Below, piece after piece: positions 4,878 to 10,883 of a stretch of 10,883 bases of DNA. The position numbers and the translations under genes are program-made. A model generated the notes under the pieces. That model was given only the letters and a program-made list of their open reading frames with translations, was not told the DNA's origin and made no database searches. Numbering within the stretch: position 1 is the stretch's first letter; every line of letters starts with the position of its first letter. Source of the DNA: Candidatus Bathyarchaeota archaeon (GTDB taxonomy: Archaea; Thermoproteota; Bathyarchaeia; Bathyarchaeales; Bathycorpusculaceae); the NCBI GenBank assembly GCA_014859805.1, contig JACUTN010000024.1:1-10883 (forward strand), in the 5' to 3' direction.

Positions 4878-6440
4878 TTAAGCCCTCACCATTTTCCGAA
4901 TGGCGGTTTTCATCATTTTACCATGTTTCGCTCCGTAATAGATTCCTGCTAATCTTCCCACCGATGGAATCACTATTCGCTTAACAATTTTGTAAAGTAG
5001 CGGGTTATGAATTCTGTATTCTAAGAAGGAGTCCCGCCAGACTCTAATGTTATATTCCCAGCATCGGATGAGTAATTCCCAGCGAGCCATTGAAAGAGAA
5101 TCAAGTTCTGCTCCGCGTTTGTTCATCAGTAGACAGTTTTCAAGCGGAACAAAAAGCAATGGAACGAAGAAGGCGTAATAATCTTTCAAGTCGTCCATCA
5201 ACTCAAGCGTTTCCAACACATCCTCTTCCTTTTCGTCTGGAAGCCCAATTATTAAAGTGGCAAGCGGATACCAATCATTGTCATTCAATATTCCAAAGGC
5301 TTGACTAACAATTTCTTTCCATTGCTCAGGCTTGAAAGGAAGCGATTTTCCAGCCATGTACTTTCGCATAAGCCTAGCACTTCCAGTTTCTACGCCCGTT
5401 TCAGAAGTCACTATTGGCTTCTTTCCATGACTATACCAATGATGTTGGATCAAGATTTCAGCTAATTCTTGAATCATCCCGGGATCGCAAACCACTGGAG
5501 CCAAGGACATATGTACAGGCTGTATAGCCTTAACTCCAGGGTAGGACGCTACGCTCTCAATCAGTTTTAAAACTGCCTTCTTGTTAGGGATAAAACGCTT
5601 GTTCTTCCCACCATAAAGGAAGAGGTCTTCGCTGATCAACGTGATCCGAGAACTGCCTTCTCTGATAGTGATTTCCACTTCTTTCATAATTCTCTCAAGG
5701 GGCATATCACGTTTTTTCTGCATCGTAGGCGTACAGAACTGGCAGTTGCGACCGCAACCCCTAGAAATCTCCACACCCCCGTGGATAGCTGCGTGTCTAA
5801 TAGTGGGCACATCTTCGATCTCTGGGCTTCTTTTGATTCGAACTACGCGTGGAAGCGGTTCACCGTTTACTGCTTTTCTGAAGACTTGTGGTACTACTGT
5901 TTCAGCTTCTCCGATAATTACAGAATCTATTCCGTAACTTTCTGCAACTCCTTTACGTTCCAGCTGCCACGCTCCAAAACCACCAACAATCACTTTAGGC
6001 TTGTGCTTTTGTATGCTCTGATGCGTTACTAACTCTCTGAACTCGATGGCGTTCATGGGTTCCCCCCCGCCAACGAGTGAAGAATAAGTTTTACTGACGA
6101 ATCCCATCCCCGTTGGATCCATAGAGGATATGCCTACGACTTTTGTGTCTGGTCCTACGAAGGCGTCAAGATCGAAGGGATGGACAACTATTACTTCTGA
6201 CTCGTCCAAACCGTTTTCTAAAAGGAGAGCTTCCACTTTTCTCAAACCGTAAGGCGCGTATTTAGCTCTTCCATCACTGTTGCGTTCCACTGGCGGATAG
6301 AGCTTTTTCCTCAAAAGCTGTAACGGTACAGGTCCTTTGGGGAATCCTGCGACGAACGCGACGAAGGGATTGTCGAAAAAGTCGCTCATTTCAGTGGCAG
6401 AAGCCGTCAAAACCACTTTTACGCCTGAATTTTTTGTCAT
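4878..6440 (-). CDS. B12-binding-type radical SAM protein
   Basis: 520 residues. The N-terminal ~200 residues resemble the Rossmann-like cobalamin-binding module that precedes the radical SAM core in COG1032 proteins (VVGISSMDPTGM at about 101-112, PKVIVGGFGAW, then IIGEAE at 175-180). However, the DxHxxG cobalamin-ligand motif is not visible. The radical SAM core follows: ISRGCGRNCQFC with the 4Fe-4S cysteines C229, C233 and C236 in CxxxCxxC spacing, the SAM-contact region ETGVETGS (347-354), and IIGLPDE (397-403). The remaining ~100 residues form a helical C-terminal region. Such enzymes cleave SAM to a 5'-deoxyadenosyl radical and often methylate or rearrange unactivated carbon; the substrate is unknown. 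Start: ATG at 6440. The only purine-rich site, GAAGAAGG, is very close to it, so translation may be leader-poor. Confidence 0.88.
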   Translation of the reverse strand: MTKNSGVKVVLTASATEMSDFFDNPFVAFVAGFPKGPVPLQLLRKKLYPPVERNSDGRAKYAPYGLRKVEALLLENGLDESEVIVVHPFDLDAFVGPDTKVVGISSMDPTGMGFVSKTYSSLVGGGEPMNAIEFRELVTHQSIQKHKPKVIVGGFGAWQLERKGVAESYGIDSVIIGEAETVVPQVFRKAVNGEPLPRVVRIKRSPEIEDVPTIRHAAIHGGVEISRGCGRNCQFCTPTMQKKRDMPLERIMKEVEITIREGSSRITLISEDLFLYGGKNKRFIPNKKAVLKLIESVASYPGVKAIQPVHMSLAPVVCDPGMIQELAEILIQHHWYSHGKKPIVTSETGVETGSARLMRKYMAGKSLPFKPEQWKEIVSQAFGILNDNDWYPLATLIIGLPDEKEEDVLETLELMDDLKDYYAFFVPLLFVPLENCLLMNKRGAELDSLSMARWELLIRCWEYNIRVWRDSFLEYRIHNPLLYKIVKRIVIPSVGRLAGIYYGAKHGKMMKTAIRKMVRA

Positions 6441-6483
6441 GCCTTCTTCACATCTGAATGAAAGGTTGATTCCGTTCGTGTTG

Positions 6484-6495
6484 TTATTAAAAATT
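6484..6495 (-). promoter_or_regulatory. TATA-like box for the radical SAM gene
   Basis: The minus strand reads CATAATTTTTAATAAC, an AT-rich box whose centre predicts transcription start near 6464, about 24 bases before the ATG. Confidence 0.4.
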
Positions 6496-6509
6496 ATGGT
6501 GTCTTCTCA

Positions 6510-6525
6510 TTGGTTCGCGCGCCAA
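6510..6525. other. Imperfect palindrome upstream of the radical SAM promoter
   Basis: TTGG-TTCGCGCG-CCAA: 4-bp inverted arms around a CGCGCG core, about 15-25 bases upstream of the TATA-like box. The position suits an activator or repressor site, but the arms are short and could be chance. A T6 run (minus strand, 6524-6529) overlaps its edge and may end the upstream transcript. Confidence 0.2.
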
Positions 6526-6573
6526 AAAAGACATGGAAAATAGTGGCGAGCAAGGAACTGCTTAAGTTTAGGC

Positions 6574-6957
6574 CTAACATTTTTCCACTCTTATTTTAGT
6601 GCCGCTTTTCACTCTGCTGAACAATTCAAGATTCTTTGTCATCGTGCCGAGAACGTTCACGGGACTGTATGGTTGAGTTTCTCCATAGAACACGCATATG
6701 GCGCTTCCCATAGGCCAGAAGGCTATCGTTCCCTTTTCCACCGTGCTTTTTGCTTTTTCCTCTCCCATTTTCACCGGTATTTCGAAGTAGACTTCTTCCT
6801 TCCATAGAGCCGTTCTGCCCTCTAGCGGAAGTTTCCTAACAATCATATCTACGGTTCTGGGTGCCAAATGACGTACAAACTCTCCTTCGGCTTCTCCCAA
6901 ATCGTCAATTACGAATTTTATTTTTACACGTGAGATTTCAGTTTCTTCGCCGCTCAT
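6574..6957 (-). CDS. Cyclophilin-like fold protein (DUF369/COG2164 type)
   Basis: 127 residues. The family hallmark is GTIAFWPMGSAICVFYGET at 76-94, followed by SPVNVLGTM (98-106), matching the G.(I/L)A(Y/F)WP.G.A.C.F(F/Y)G.T...SP.NV.G pattern of the cyclophilin-like beta-barrel group typified by TM1367. The N-terminal half carries the strands VKIKFVID and the segment LAPRTVDMIVRKLPLEGR. The fold resembles cyclophilin, but prolyl isomerase activity is not established for this group and no function is known. The ATG overlaps the stop of the cDPGS-like gene (ATGA, 6954-6957), so translation is probably coupled and the two proteins may work together. Confidence 0.82.
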   Translation of the reverse strand: MSGEETEISRVKIKFVIDDLGEAEGEFVRHLAPRTVDMIVRKLPLEGRTALWKEEVYFEIPVKMGEEKAKSTVEKGTIAFWPMGSAICVFYGETQPYSPVNVLGTMTKNLELFSRVKSGTKIRVEKC

Positions 6958-8285
6958 CCTTTTCCACTTCTTTGAAGAAATTCTTCCAAAATCTCTTCTA
7001 GCGTTACTGGTCCTAACACTTTGAGTTCATATTTCGCCCTTACAGTCGGCTTGTCAATAGTCATCACTCTTCTTAAGTCGATTGGAGTTCCGATCACTAC
7101 AGCGTCGCATGGTGTTCTGTCAATGGTCGCTTTAAGTTCAGCTATCTGCTTTTCACCATAACCAATCGCTGGAAGAATAGCGCCTAAGTGCGTGTATTTC
7201 TCGTAAGTTTCCTTTATAGAACCAACGGCGTAGGGTCTAGGGTCAACCATTTCAATTGCTCCAAGCTTCTTGGCTATTACTGCTCCAGCCCCATAAGGCA
7301 TGTTTCCATGGGTTAATGTTGGGCCGTCCTCGATGACTAAAACTCGATTTCCCTTAATCAATTCAGGTTTATCAACTGTTACGGGTGAAGCTGCCTCCAA
7401 CACTCTTGCTTTCGGATTAACCTTCTTGATGTTTTCCTTAACTTTCTCAACATTTTTCGGGTCCGCTGTGTCAACCTTGTTGATTATTACGACATTTGCC
7501 ATTCTTAGGTTAGTCTCTCCGGGATAGTAGGTAAGTTCGTTTCCAGCCCTATGCGGGTCAGCTACAACAATGTGCAAGTCAGACTTGTAGAAAGATAAGT
7601 CGTTGTTGCCTCCATCCCAAACGATAACATCCGCTTCTTTTTCCGCTTCTCTCAAAATTTTCTCGTAGTCAACTCCTGCATAAACGATTATGCCGTTGTC
7701 AATGTGTGGCTCGTATTCTTCCCTCTCCTCAATTGTGCATTCATATTTATCTAAATCCTCATAAGTGGCAAAACGCTGCCAAATCTGCTTCGTCAAGTCT
7801 CCGTAGGGCATTGGATGTCGTATGGCAACAACCCTTAACCCCTTGTTTTTCAAGATTTTTGCGATTTGGCGTGATGTTTGGCTTTTGCCTGAACCAGTTC
7901 TAACAGCGCACACTGAAACCAACGGAACCTTAGCTTCAAGCATCGTTGTTTTAGGTCCCATTAGGCGGAAGTCTGCACCGTTCGCGAGAACCATGGAAGC
8001 CTTATGCATAACGTACTCGTGGGGGACGTCGCTGTATGCGAAAACAACTTGGTCAACATCATGCTGTTTTATTAGGTTAGGCAGTTCGTCTTCAGGATAG
8101 ATCGGTATGCCATTCGGATAGTTTGCACCTGCAAGTTCAGGTGGGTAACCCCTTTCTGCTATGCCTGGAATCTGTGTAGCTGTGAAAGCTACAACTTCAT
8201 AGGCGTCGTTGTTTCTGAAGTAGACGTTAAAGTTGTGGAAGTCTCTTCCAGCTGCGCCCATTATAATAACTTTGATTTTTTGCAT
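6954..8285 (-). CDS. cpgS: Cyclic 2,3-diphosphoglycerate synthase-like P-loop protein (COG2403)
   Basis: 443 residues, near the usual length of about 440-460. The N-terminal Rossmann-like domain contains GAAGRDFHNFN (10-20), AFTATQIPGI (33-42) and VFAYSDVPHEYVMHKAS (81-97). A P-loop domain follows: AVRTGSGKS at 127-135 (Walker A with Ala in place of the first Gly), WDGG at 223-226 (Walker B/G3 position), and NKVD at 269-272. The Methanothermus enzyme closes 2,3-diphosphoglycerate into its cyclic anhydride with ATP; cDPG is a thermoprotective solute and phosphate store in some methanogens. Homologues outside methanogens share the annotation but activity is mostly untested, so a related GTPase or kinase role remains possible. 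GGAGAGG lies eight bases before the ATG, below a strong TATA box at 8347-8353. First gene of a two-gene operon. Confidence 0.85.
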   Translation of the reverse strand: MQKIKVIIMGAAGRDFHNFNVYFRNNDAYEVVAFTATQIPGIAERGYPPELAGANYPNGIPIYPEDELPNLIKQHDVDQVVFAYSDVPHEYVMHKASMVLANGADFRLMGPKTTMLEAKVPLVSVCAVRTGSGKSQTSRQIAKILKNKGLRVVAIRHPMPYGDLTKQIWQRFATYEDLDKYECTIEEREEYEPHIDNGIIVYAGVDYEKILREAEKEADVIVWDGGNNDLSFYKSDLHIVVADPHRAGNELTYYPGETNLRMANVVIINKVDTADPKNVEKVKENIKKVNPKARVLEAASPVTVDKPELIKGNRVLVIEDGPTLTHGNMPYGAGAVIAKKLGAIEMVDPRPYAVGSIKETYEKYTHLGAILPAIGYGEKQIAELKATIDRTPCDAVVIGTPIDLRRVMTIDKPTVRAKYELKVLGPVTLEEILEEFLQRSGKG

Positions 8286-8346
8286 GTGTGGGTCCTCTCC
8301 AAAATCTCAAACAAACGACAGATTCCATACTACTTTATTTTACCCC

Positions 8347-8353
8347 ATATAAA
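8347..8353 (-). promoter_or_regulatory. TATA box for the cDPGS-like operon
   Basis: The minus strand reads CTTAAGG-TTTATAT-GGGG, close to the archaeal TATA consensus. Transcription would start near 8324, giving a leader of about 38 bases that carries GGAGAGG. It sits just after the end of the aminotransferase gene, so this operon is an independent unit. Confidence 0.6.
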
Positions 8354-8369
8354 CCTTAAGTGAAAAAAC

Positions 8370-9503
8370 TTACGCTACGGCATGTAGAACAGATTCACCT
8401 ATGAAGTCTATCTGTTTTGCTGTAACGCCAGGATGTACCGGTAGCGAAAACACCTGCTCAGCGGCTTTCTCTGTTTCTTGAAGCCTATGTTTTCCAAATT
8501 TTCTGTAATATGGCATAAGGTGTATAGGAGTGGCATAATAGACTTGTGCGCCTATGCCTTTTTGTTTCAGTGTTTCAACTGTTTTGTCTCTTTTCTTTCG
8601 TTTTGCATCTTTTAATCTGACAGTGTAAAGATACCAGCTGTGTTTGTAGCCTCTGGGTTCTTTTGGCAACTGTAAGTTCTCTGTTTTTCTAAGTTTCGTT
8701 GATAATCTTTTAGCGTTTTCACGTCTTTTGGCTGAGAATTTCGGCAGTTTCTTCAGTTGTATGCAGCCTATTGCTGCTTGTATTTCTGGCATGTGATAGT
8801 TATGCCCAAGTATGAGGGACTGGTACTTCTCTTTTTCTCCGTGGCTTCTCATGAACCGCATCTTCTCCGCAAGTTCATCATCGTTCGTTGTTATCATTCC
8901 ACCTTCGCCAGTCGTCATATTTTTGCTTGCGTAAAAGCTCCAACATGCAGCATCAGCGAAGGCTCCCGGCGGTCTTCTCTTATAACTTGCACCGTGGGCT
9001 TGACATGAATCTTCAACAATAGTTAGTGCGTGTTTGTCAGCAATTTCTCTTATCGGTTGCATGTCAGCGGGCAAACCATACAAGTCCACGGTCATTATTG
9101 CCTTAGTCTTTTTCGTTATGGCTTTTTCAATCTTTCTTGGTGAAATGTTGTATGTTTCAGGGTTTATGTCCACAAAAACTGGTTTGGCTCCCGCCATTGC
9201 AATAACTTCGGCTGTTGAAACGAACGTGAAGCTTGGCAGAATTACCTCATGACCGTGTTTAATTCCTGTTCCTGTAATTGTCAGGTGCAGAGCAGATGTT
9301 CCTGTGTTTACCGCTATCGCATGTTTTGCCTTCACAAATTTTGCGAATTTTTTTTCAAATTTTGTGACCATGGGTCCAGCGCCTAATCCATGGGTCAACA
9401 CGCCACTTTTCATCACTTTAACGACTGCTTTGATCTCTTCTTCGCCAATTTGTGGAGCATTGATTGGAATCAGGCTATCACCTTCTAAGCAGATAACTTG
9501 CAC
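8370..9503 (-). CDS. DegT/DnrJ/EryC1/StrS family PLP-dependent sugar aminotransferase
   Basis: Up to 377 residues; a type I fold PLP enzyme. In numbering from the GTG at 9503: NTGTSALH (66-73) binds PLP phosphate, ED at 164-165 contacts the pyridine nitrogen, SFYASKNMTTGEGG holds the Schiff-base Lys194, and the conserved GHNYHMPEIQAAIGCIQL lies near 233-250. The family transfers an amino group, usually from glutamate, to 4-keto or 3-keto nucleotide sugars for cell-surface glycans; the sugar cannot be told from sequence. Start: GTG at 9503 is the only conventional codon, but CTG at 9473 gives the normal family N-terminus (M)IPINAPQIGEEE and has AGGTGAT just upstream. The TATA box at 9518-9523 would also start transcription downstream of the GTG. 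The real protein may thus be 367 residues. No other sugar gene is adjacent. Confidence 0.9.
   Translation of the reverse strand: MQVICLEGDSLIPINAPQIGEEEIKAVVKVMKSGVLTHGLGAGPMVTKFEKKFAKFVKAKHAIAVNTGTSALHLTITGTGIKHGHEVILPSFTFVSTAEVIAMAGAKPVFVDINPETYNISPRKIEKAITKKTKAIMTVDLYGLPADMQPIREIADKHALTIVEDSCQAHGASYKRRPPGAFADAACWSFYASKNMTTGEGGMITTNDDELAEKMRFMRSHGEKEKYQSLILGHNYHMPEIQAAIGCIQLKKLPKFSAKRRENAKRLSTKLRKTENLQLPKEPRGYKHSWYLYTVRLKDAKRKKRDKTVETLKQKGIGAQVYYATPIHLMPYYRKFGKHRLQETEKAAEQVFSLPVHPGVTAKQIDFIGESVLHAVA
9474..9484 (-). promoter_or_regulatory. Ribosome binding site deciding the aminotransferase start
   Basis: The minus strand reads AAGGTGATAGC directly before a CTG codon at 9473-9471. GGTGAT pairs well with the 3' end of archaeal 16S rRNA and has no other possible start at a suitable distance. 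Confidence 0.5.
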
Positions 9504-9517
9504 ATCTAACTATTTAC

Positions 9518-9523
9518 TATAAA
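9518..9523 (-). promoter_or_regulatory. TATA box for the aminotransferase gene
   Basis: The minus strand reads TTGATTTATAGTAAA. With the usual 24-28 base spacing, transcription would start near 9494, downstream of the GTG at 9503 but upstream of the CTG at 9473. Confidence 0.5.
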
Positions 9524-9580
9524 TCAAACGTTAATAAAGTAGTGGTTTTGCATTGGAAGCATTTCTTCGTATACACTAGC

Positions 9581-9589
9581 TTAAATATT
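9581..9589 (+). promoter_or_regulatory. TATA box for the RHH-toroid gene
   Basis: ttaaatatt after an AGC-rich flank predicts transcription start near 9611. The leader to the ATG at 9644 would be about 33 bases. It stands about 60 bp from the opposing aminotransferase TATA box. Confidence 0.5.
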
Positions 9590-9643
9590 CACTCGCCCAA
9601 ATGAAAATAGAGTAGTTATTTGATAATGCGAAGGGACCTATGT

Positions 9644-10318
9644 ATGGAAACGAAGAAAATACTCGTTCCAGAATCTCTGCAGGAAACCCTTTGGCGTTTG
9701 GAAGAAGTGCGTCAGGGATTTAGAACCAAGTCCGCTGCTCTCGTGCAAGAAGCACTTGAGTGGGTTCTAGCAAGACAAGGGTTACAGAGGTCCTATTTCA
9801 ACTTGTTCATGCCAACGAATCAGGATCTTTCTCAAGGCGTACGCTTACTAACAGGTGAACGAATGTTGTCTGACGCGGGTACTCGGCATGTTCTCGGCGA
9901 AGAGGCTCTTCGAACAGTTATTGTTTGGAAACTTAGATCATCTTCGGCTGTCAAACAAGCGCTGAAAGGCTTCAACGATCTCCTAGAAGCGGGAGCAAAA
10001 AGTGGGAGTTGGTGTTGCTACACATGTACCACGGTTTTCCTTAGAACACTGGCAGTGGTTAAACCCGACAGATGGGATGGAATTCTGAGAAAAGGTATAA
10101 AAAGAATAAAGAAGGCACGGACTGCTGATGGAAGGTGGGATGGCTTTCCTTTCTACTATACGTTGCTAACTCTTTCTGAGATGGACACGCCTTCTGCACA
10201 AGCCGAGCTAAGACACGCCAGCAAGATAGCTGAAAGGCTTTTGAAAAGATACCGTGGTGATGATAGAATGTCACGTTTTAGAAGATTAGGACTGGAAGCG
10301 GCATCGAGTGTTGTTTAG
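9644..10318 (+). CDS. Ribbon-helix-helix-like N-terminus joined to alpha/alpha-toroid (prenyltransferase-like) repeats
   Basis: 224 residues from the ATG at 9644, chosen because AAGGGA lies seven bases before it; in-frame ATG at 9626 and TTG at 9620 are alternatives and would add 6 or 8 residues. Residues 4-45 (KKILVPESL, ETLWRLEEV, FRTKSAALVQEALEWVLAR) fit a beta-alpha-alpha ribbon-helix-helix (CopG-like) DNA-binding domain. Residues about 80-205 are helical and contain two W-centred repeat-like segments: SGSWCCYTCTTVFLRTL (120-136) and DGRWDGFPFYYTLLTLSEM (162-180). The latter resembles the QW-type repeat of terpene cyclase/protein prenyltransferase toroids. No DXDD or zinc-ligand set of an active enzyme is visible, so it may be a ligand-sensing domain. 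C123, C124 and C127 are close together. Divergent from the aminotransferase gene; a local regulator is an attractive but unproven role. Confidence 0.7.
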   Translation: METKKILVPESLQETLWRLEEVRQGFRTKSAALVQEALEWVLARQGLQRSYFNLFMPTNQDLSQGVRLLTGERMLSDAGTRHVLGEEALRTVIVWKLRSSSAVKQALKGFNDLLEAGAKSGSWCCYTCTTVFLRTLAVVKPDRWDGILRKGIKRIKKARTADGRWDGFPFYYTLLTLSEMDTPSAQAELRHASKIAERLLKRYRGDDRMSRFRRLGLEAASSVV

Positions 10319-10337
10319 CTTTCTTCAAGAACAAGCT
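10317..10337. terminator. Hairpin in the convergent spacer
   Basis: Inverted arms AGCTT and AAGCT flank a second inverted word TTC-ttcaa-GAA, giving a small bulged stem that starts at the stop of the RHH-toroid gene. It lies between two convergent genes and could end transcription from either side. The arms are AT-rich and short. Confidence 0.25.
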
Positions 10338-10358
10338 AGTGTGCATTTACATCATTTC

Positions 10359-10883
10359 TTACTGTTCGTTGGATTTTGGTTGTTTAATGAATAAGGCAGT
10401 TAGAATGAAGCACAGTACGACGCCAATTGATGCCATGATGAACGATAATTCAGGGTTGACTCGCTCGTAAACGAATCCTCCGATGAGACTTGCCGGGATA
10501 GTGAAGGCTGACCAAGCAACACCGAAAGCAGCGAATACCCTTCCTCTTCTTTCCTCCGGGATCAAGTCTGCCTCTAGAGAGGAATATGTCGGCTCATAAA
10601 AAGACCATATGAAGGAGCCTATGATCCAGAGGGTTAGAACTTGTGTGAACATGCCGCAACGGATGAAGAGGAGATACGTGACTATATCTAAGGCTGTTGT
10701 TGCCAGCAAAATTTTTCTGCGACTGAATCTGTCCAGCAATTTGCCGACTATGACGATCTTCGACACGATGCTGATTGCGCTACCTGCAGCCGTGATGATA
10801 CCCCATTGCGTCGTTGTGACACCGATTATTTCTTTTGCATAAACTATCCAGTACGGTTCAACCAAGCCGTATTCGAATGCCCA
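10359..10883 (-). CDS. Major facilitator superfamily transporter, C-terminal part (5' end outside window)
   Basis: The frame is open to the window edge (WAFEYG... continues before the TTG at 10865), so at least the first half is missing; 174 residues are visible. They contain about five hydrophobic segments: around 20-40, 50-72, 78-95, 112-130 and 142-162. GKLLDRFSRRKILL is an MFS motif-A-type cytoplasmic loop, with the aspartate and the basic cluster. LEADLIPEERRGRVFAAFG is the typical second basic loop (P-x-x-x-R-G-R/K) of the same superfamily. The protein ends in a short polar tail. It is an inner-membrane proton-coupled or uniport carrier, probably of the drug- or metabolite-efflux type; the substrate is not readable. 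Its promoter is outside the window. Confidence 0.88.
   Translation of the reverse strand, partial: WAFEYGLVEPYWIVYAKEIIGVTTTQWGIITAAGSAISIVSKIVIVGKLLDRFSRRKILLATTALDIVTYLLFIRCGMFTQVLTLWIIGSFIWSFYEPTYSSLEADLIPEERRGRVFAAFGVAWSAFTIPASLIGGFVYERVNPELSFIMASIGVVLCFILTALFIKQPKSNEQ

Noticed and set aside
9503..9505. ATG just upstream of the aminotransferase
   Set aside because: It is out of frame and reaches a stop after six codons.
10863..10865. TTG at 10865 as the start of the MFS gene
   Set aside because: The frame continues through the window edge, and a complete MFS protein would have about twelve membrane segments.
1..10883. CRISPR array, insertion sequence, tRNA or rRNA
   Set aside because: No regularly spaced direct repeats, transposase motifs, terminal inverted repeats or cloverleaf-like sequences were seen in any spacer.

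Overview
The window is a densely packed piece of an archaeal chromosome. The core genes are archaeal or eukaryote-like: ribosomal proteins S17e and S25e, an archaeal histone, and a cyclic-2,3-diphosphoglycerate-synthase-like GTPase. Promoters look like TATA/BRE boxes with short leaders and purine-rich ribosome binding sites. S25e is typical of the TACK/Asgard side and missing from Euryarchaeota, while a canonical single-fold histone is missing from most classical Crenarchaeota. Together these point to a Bathyarchaeia-like lineage. That placement is an inference; no marker gene was aligned.

Layout. 1-720 (+): C-terminal part of a DUF1015 protein cut by the window edge. 747-827 (+): a possible 26-residue basic small ORF. 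863-1237 (-): a small helical protein of unknown function. 1289-1513 (-): S17e, starting at an internal TTG. 1597-2433 (-): class I SAM methyltransferase. 2580-3359 (-): TatD-type metal hydrolase. 3360-3516: divergent promoter region. 3517-3738 (+): histone. 3847-4167 (+): S25e. 4226-4702 (+): unrecognised basic helical protein with a TTG start. 4703-4877: convergent spacer with a hairpin. 4878-6440 (-): B12-type radical SAM protein. 6574-6957 and 6954-8285 (-): cyclophilin-like-fold protein and cDPGS-like P-loop protein in an ATGA-overlapping pair. 8370-9503 (-): DegT/DnrJ/EryC1/StrS aminotransferase, whose true start may be a CTG at 9473. 9644-10318 (+): a protein joining a ribbon-helix-helix-like N-terminus to an alpha/alpha-toroid-like repeat region. 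10359-10883 (-): C-terminal half of an MFS transporter cut by the window edge. No gene-free stretch exceeds 300 bases; the longest are 4703-4877 (175 bp), 3360-3516 (157 bp) and 2434-2579 (146 bp).

Function. Most of the window is housekeeping: translation (S17e, S25e), chromatin (histone) and DNA/RNA or metabolite hydrolysis (TatD). The cDPGS-like operon suggests cyclic 2,3-diphosphoglycerate or a related phosphorylated solute. The aminotransferase is probably for amino-sugar formation, but no other sugar-pathway gene is visible beside it. It is transcribed divergently from the RHH-toroid protein across a shared promoter region.

There is no CRISPR array, transposon, tRNA or rRNA. I see no clear new multi-gene system. 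The best candidates for novelty are the RHH-toroid fusion, the basic protein beside S25e, the helical protein beside S17e, and two cases where the conventional start codon is probably wrong.
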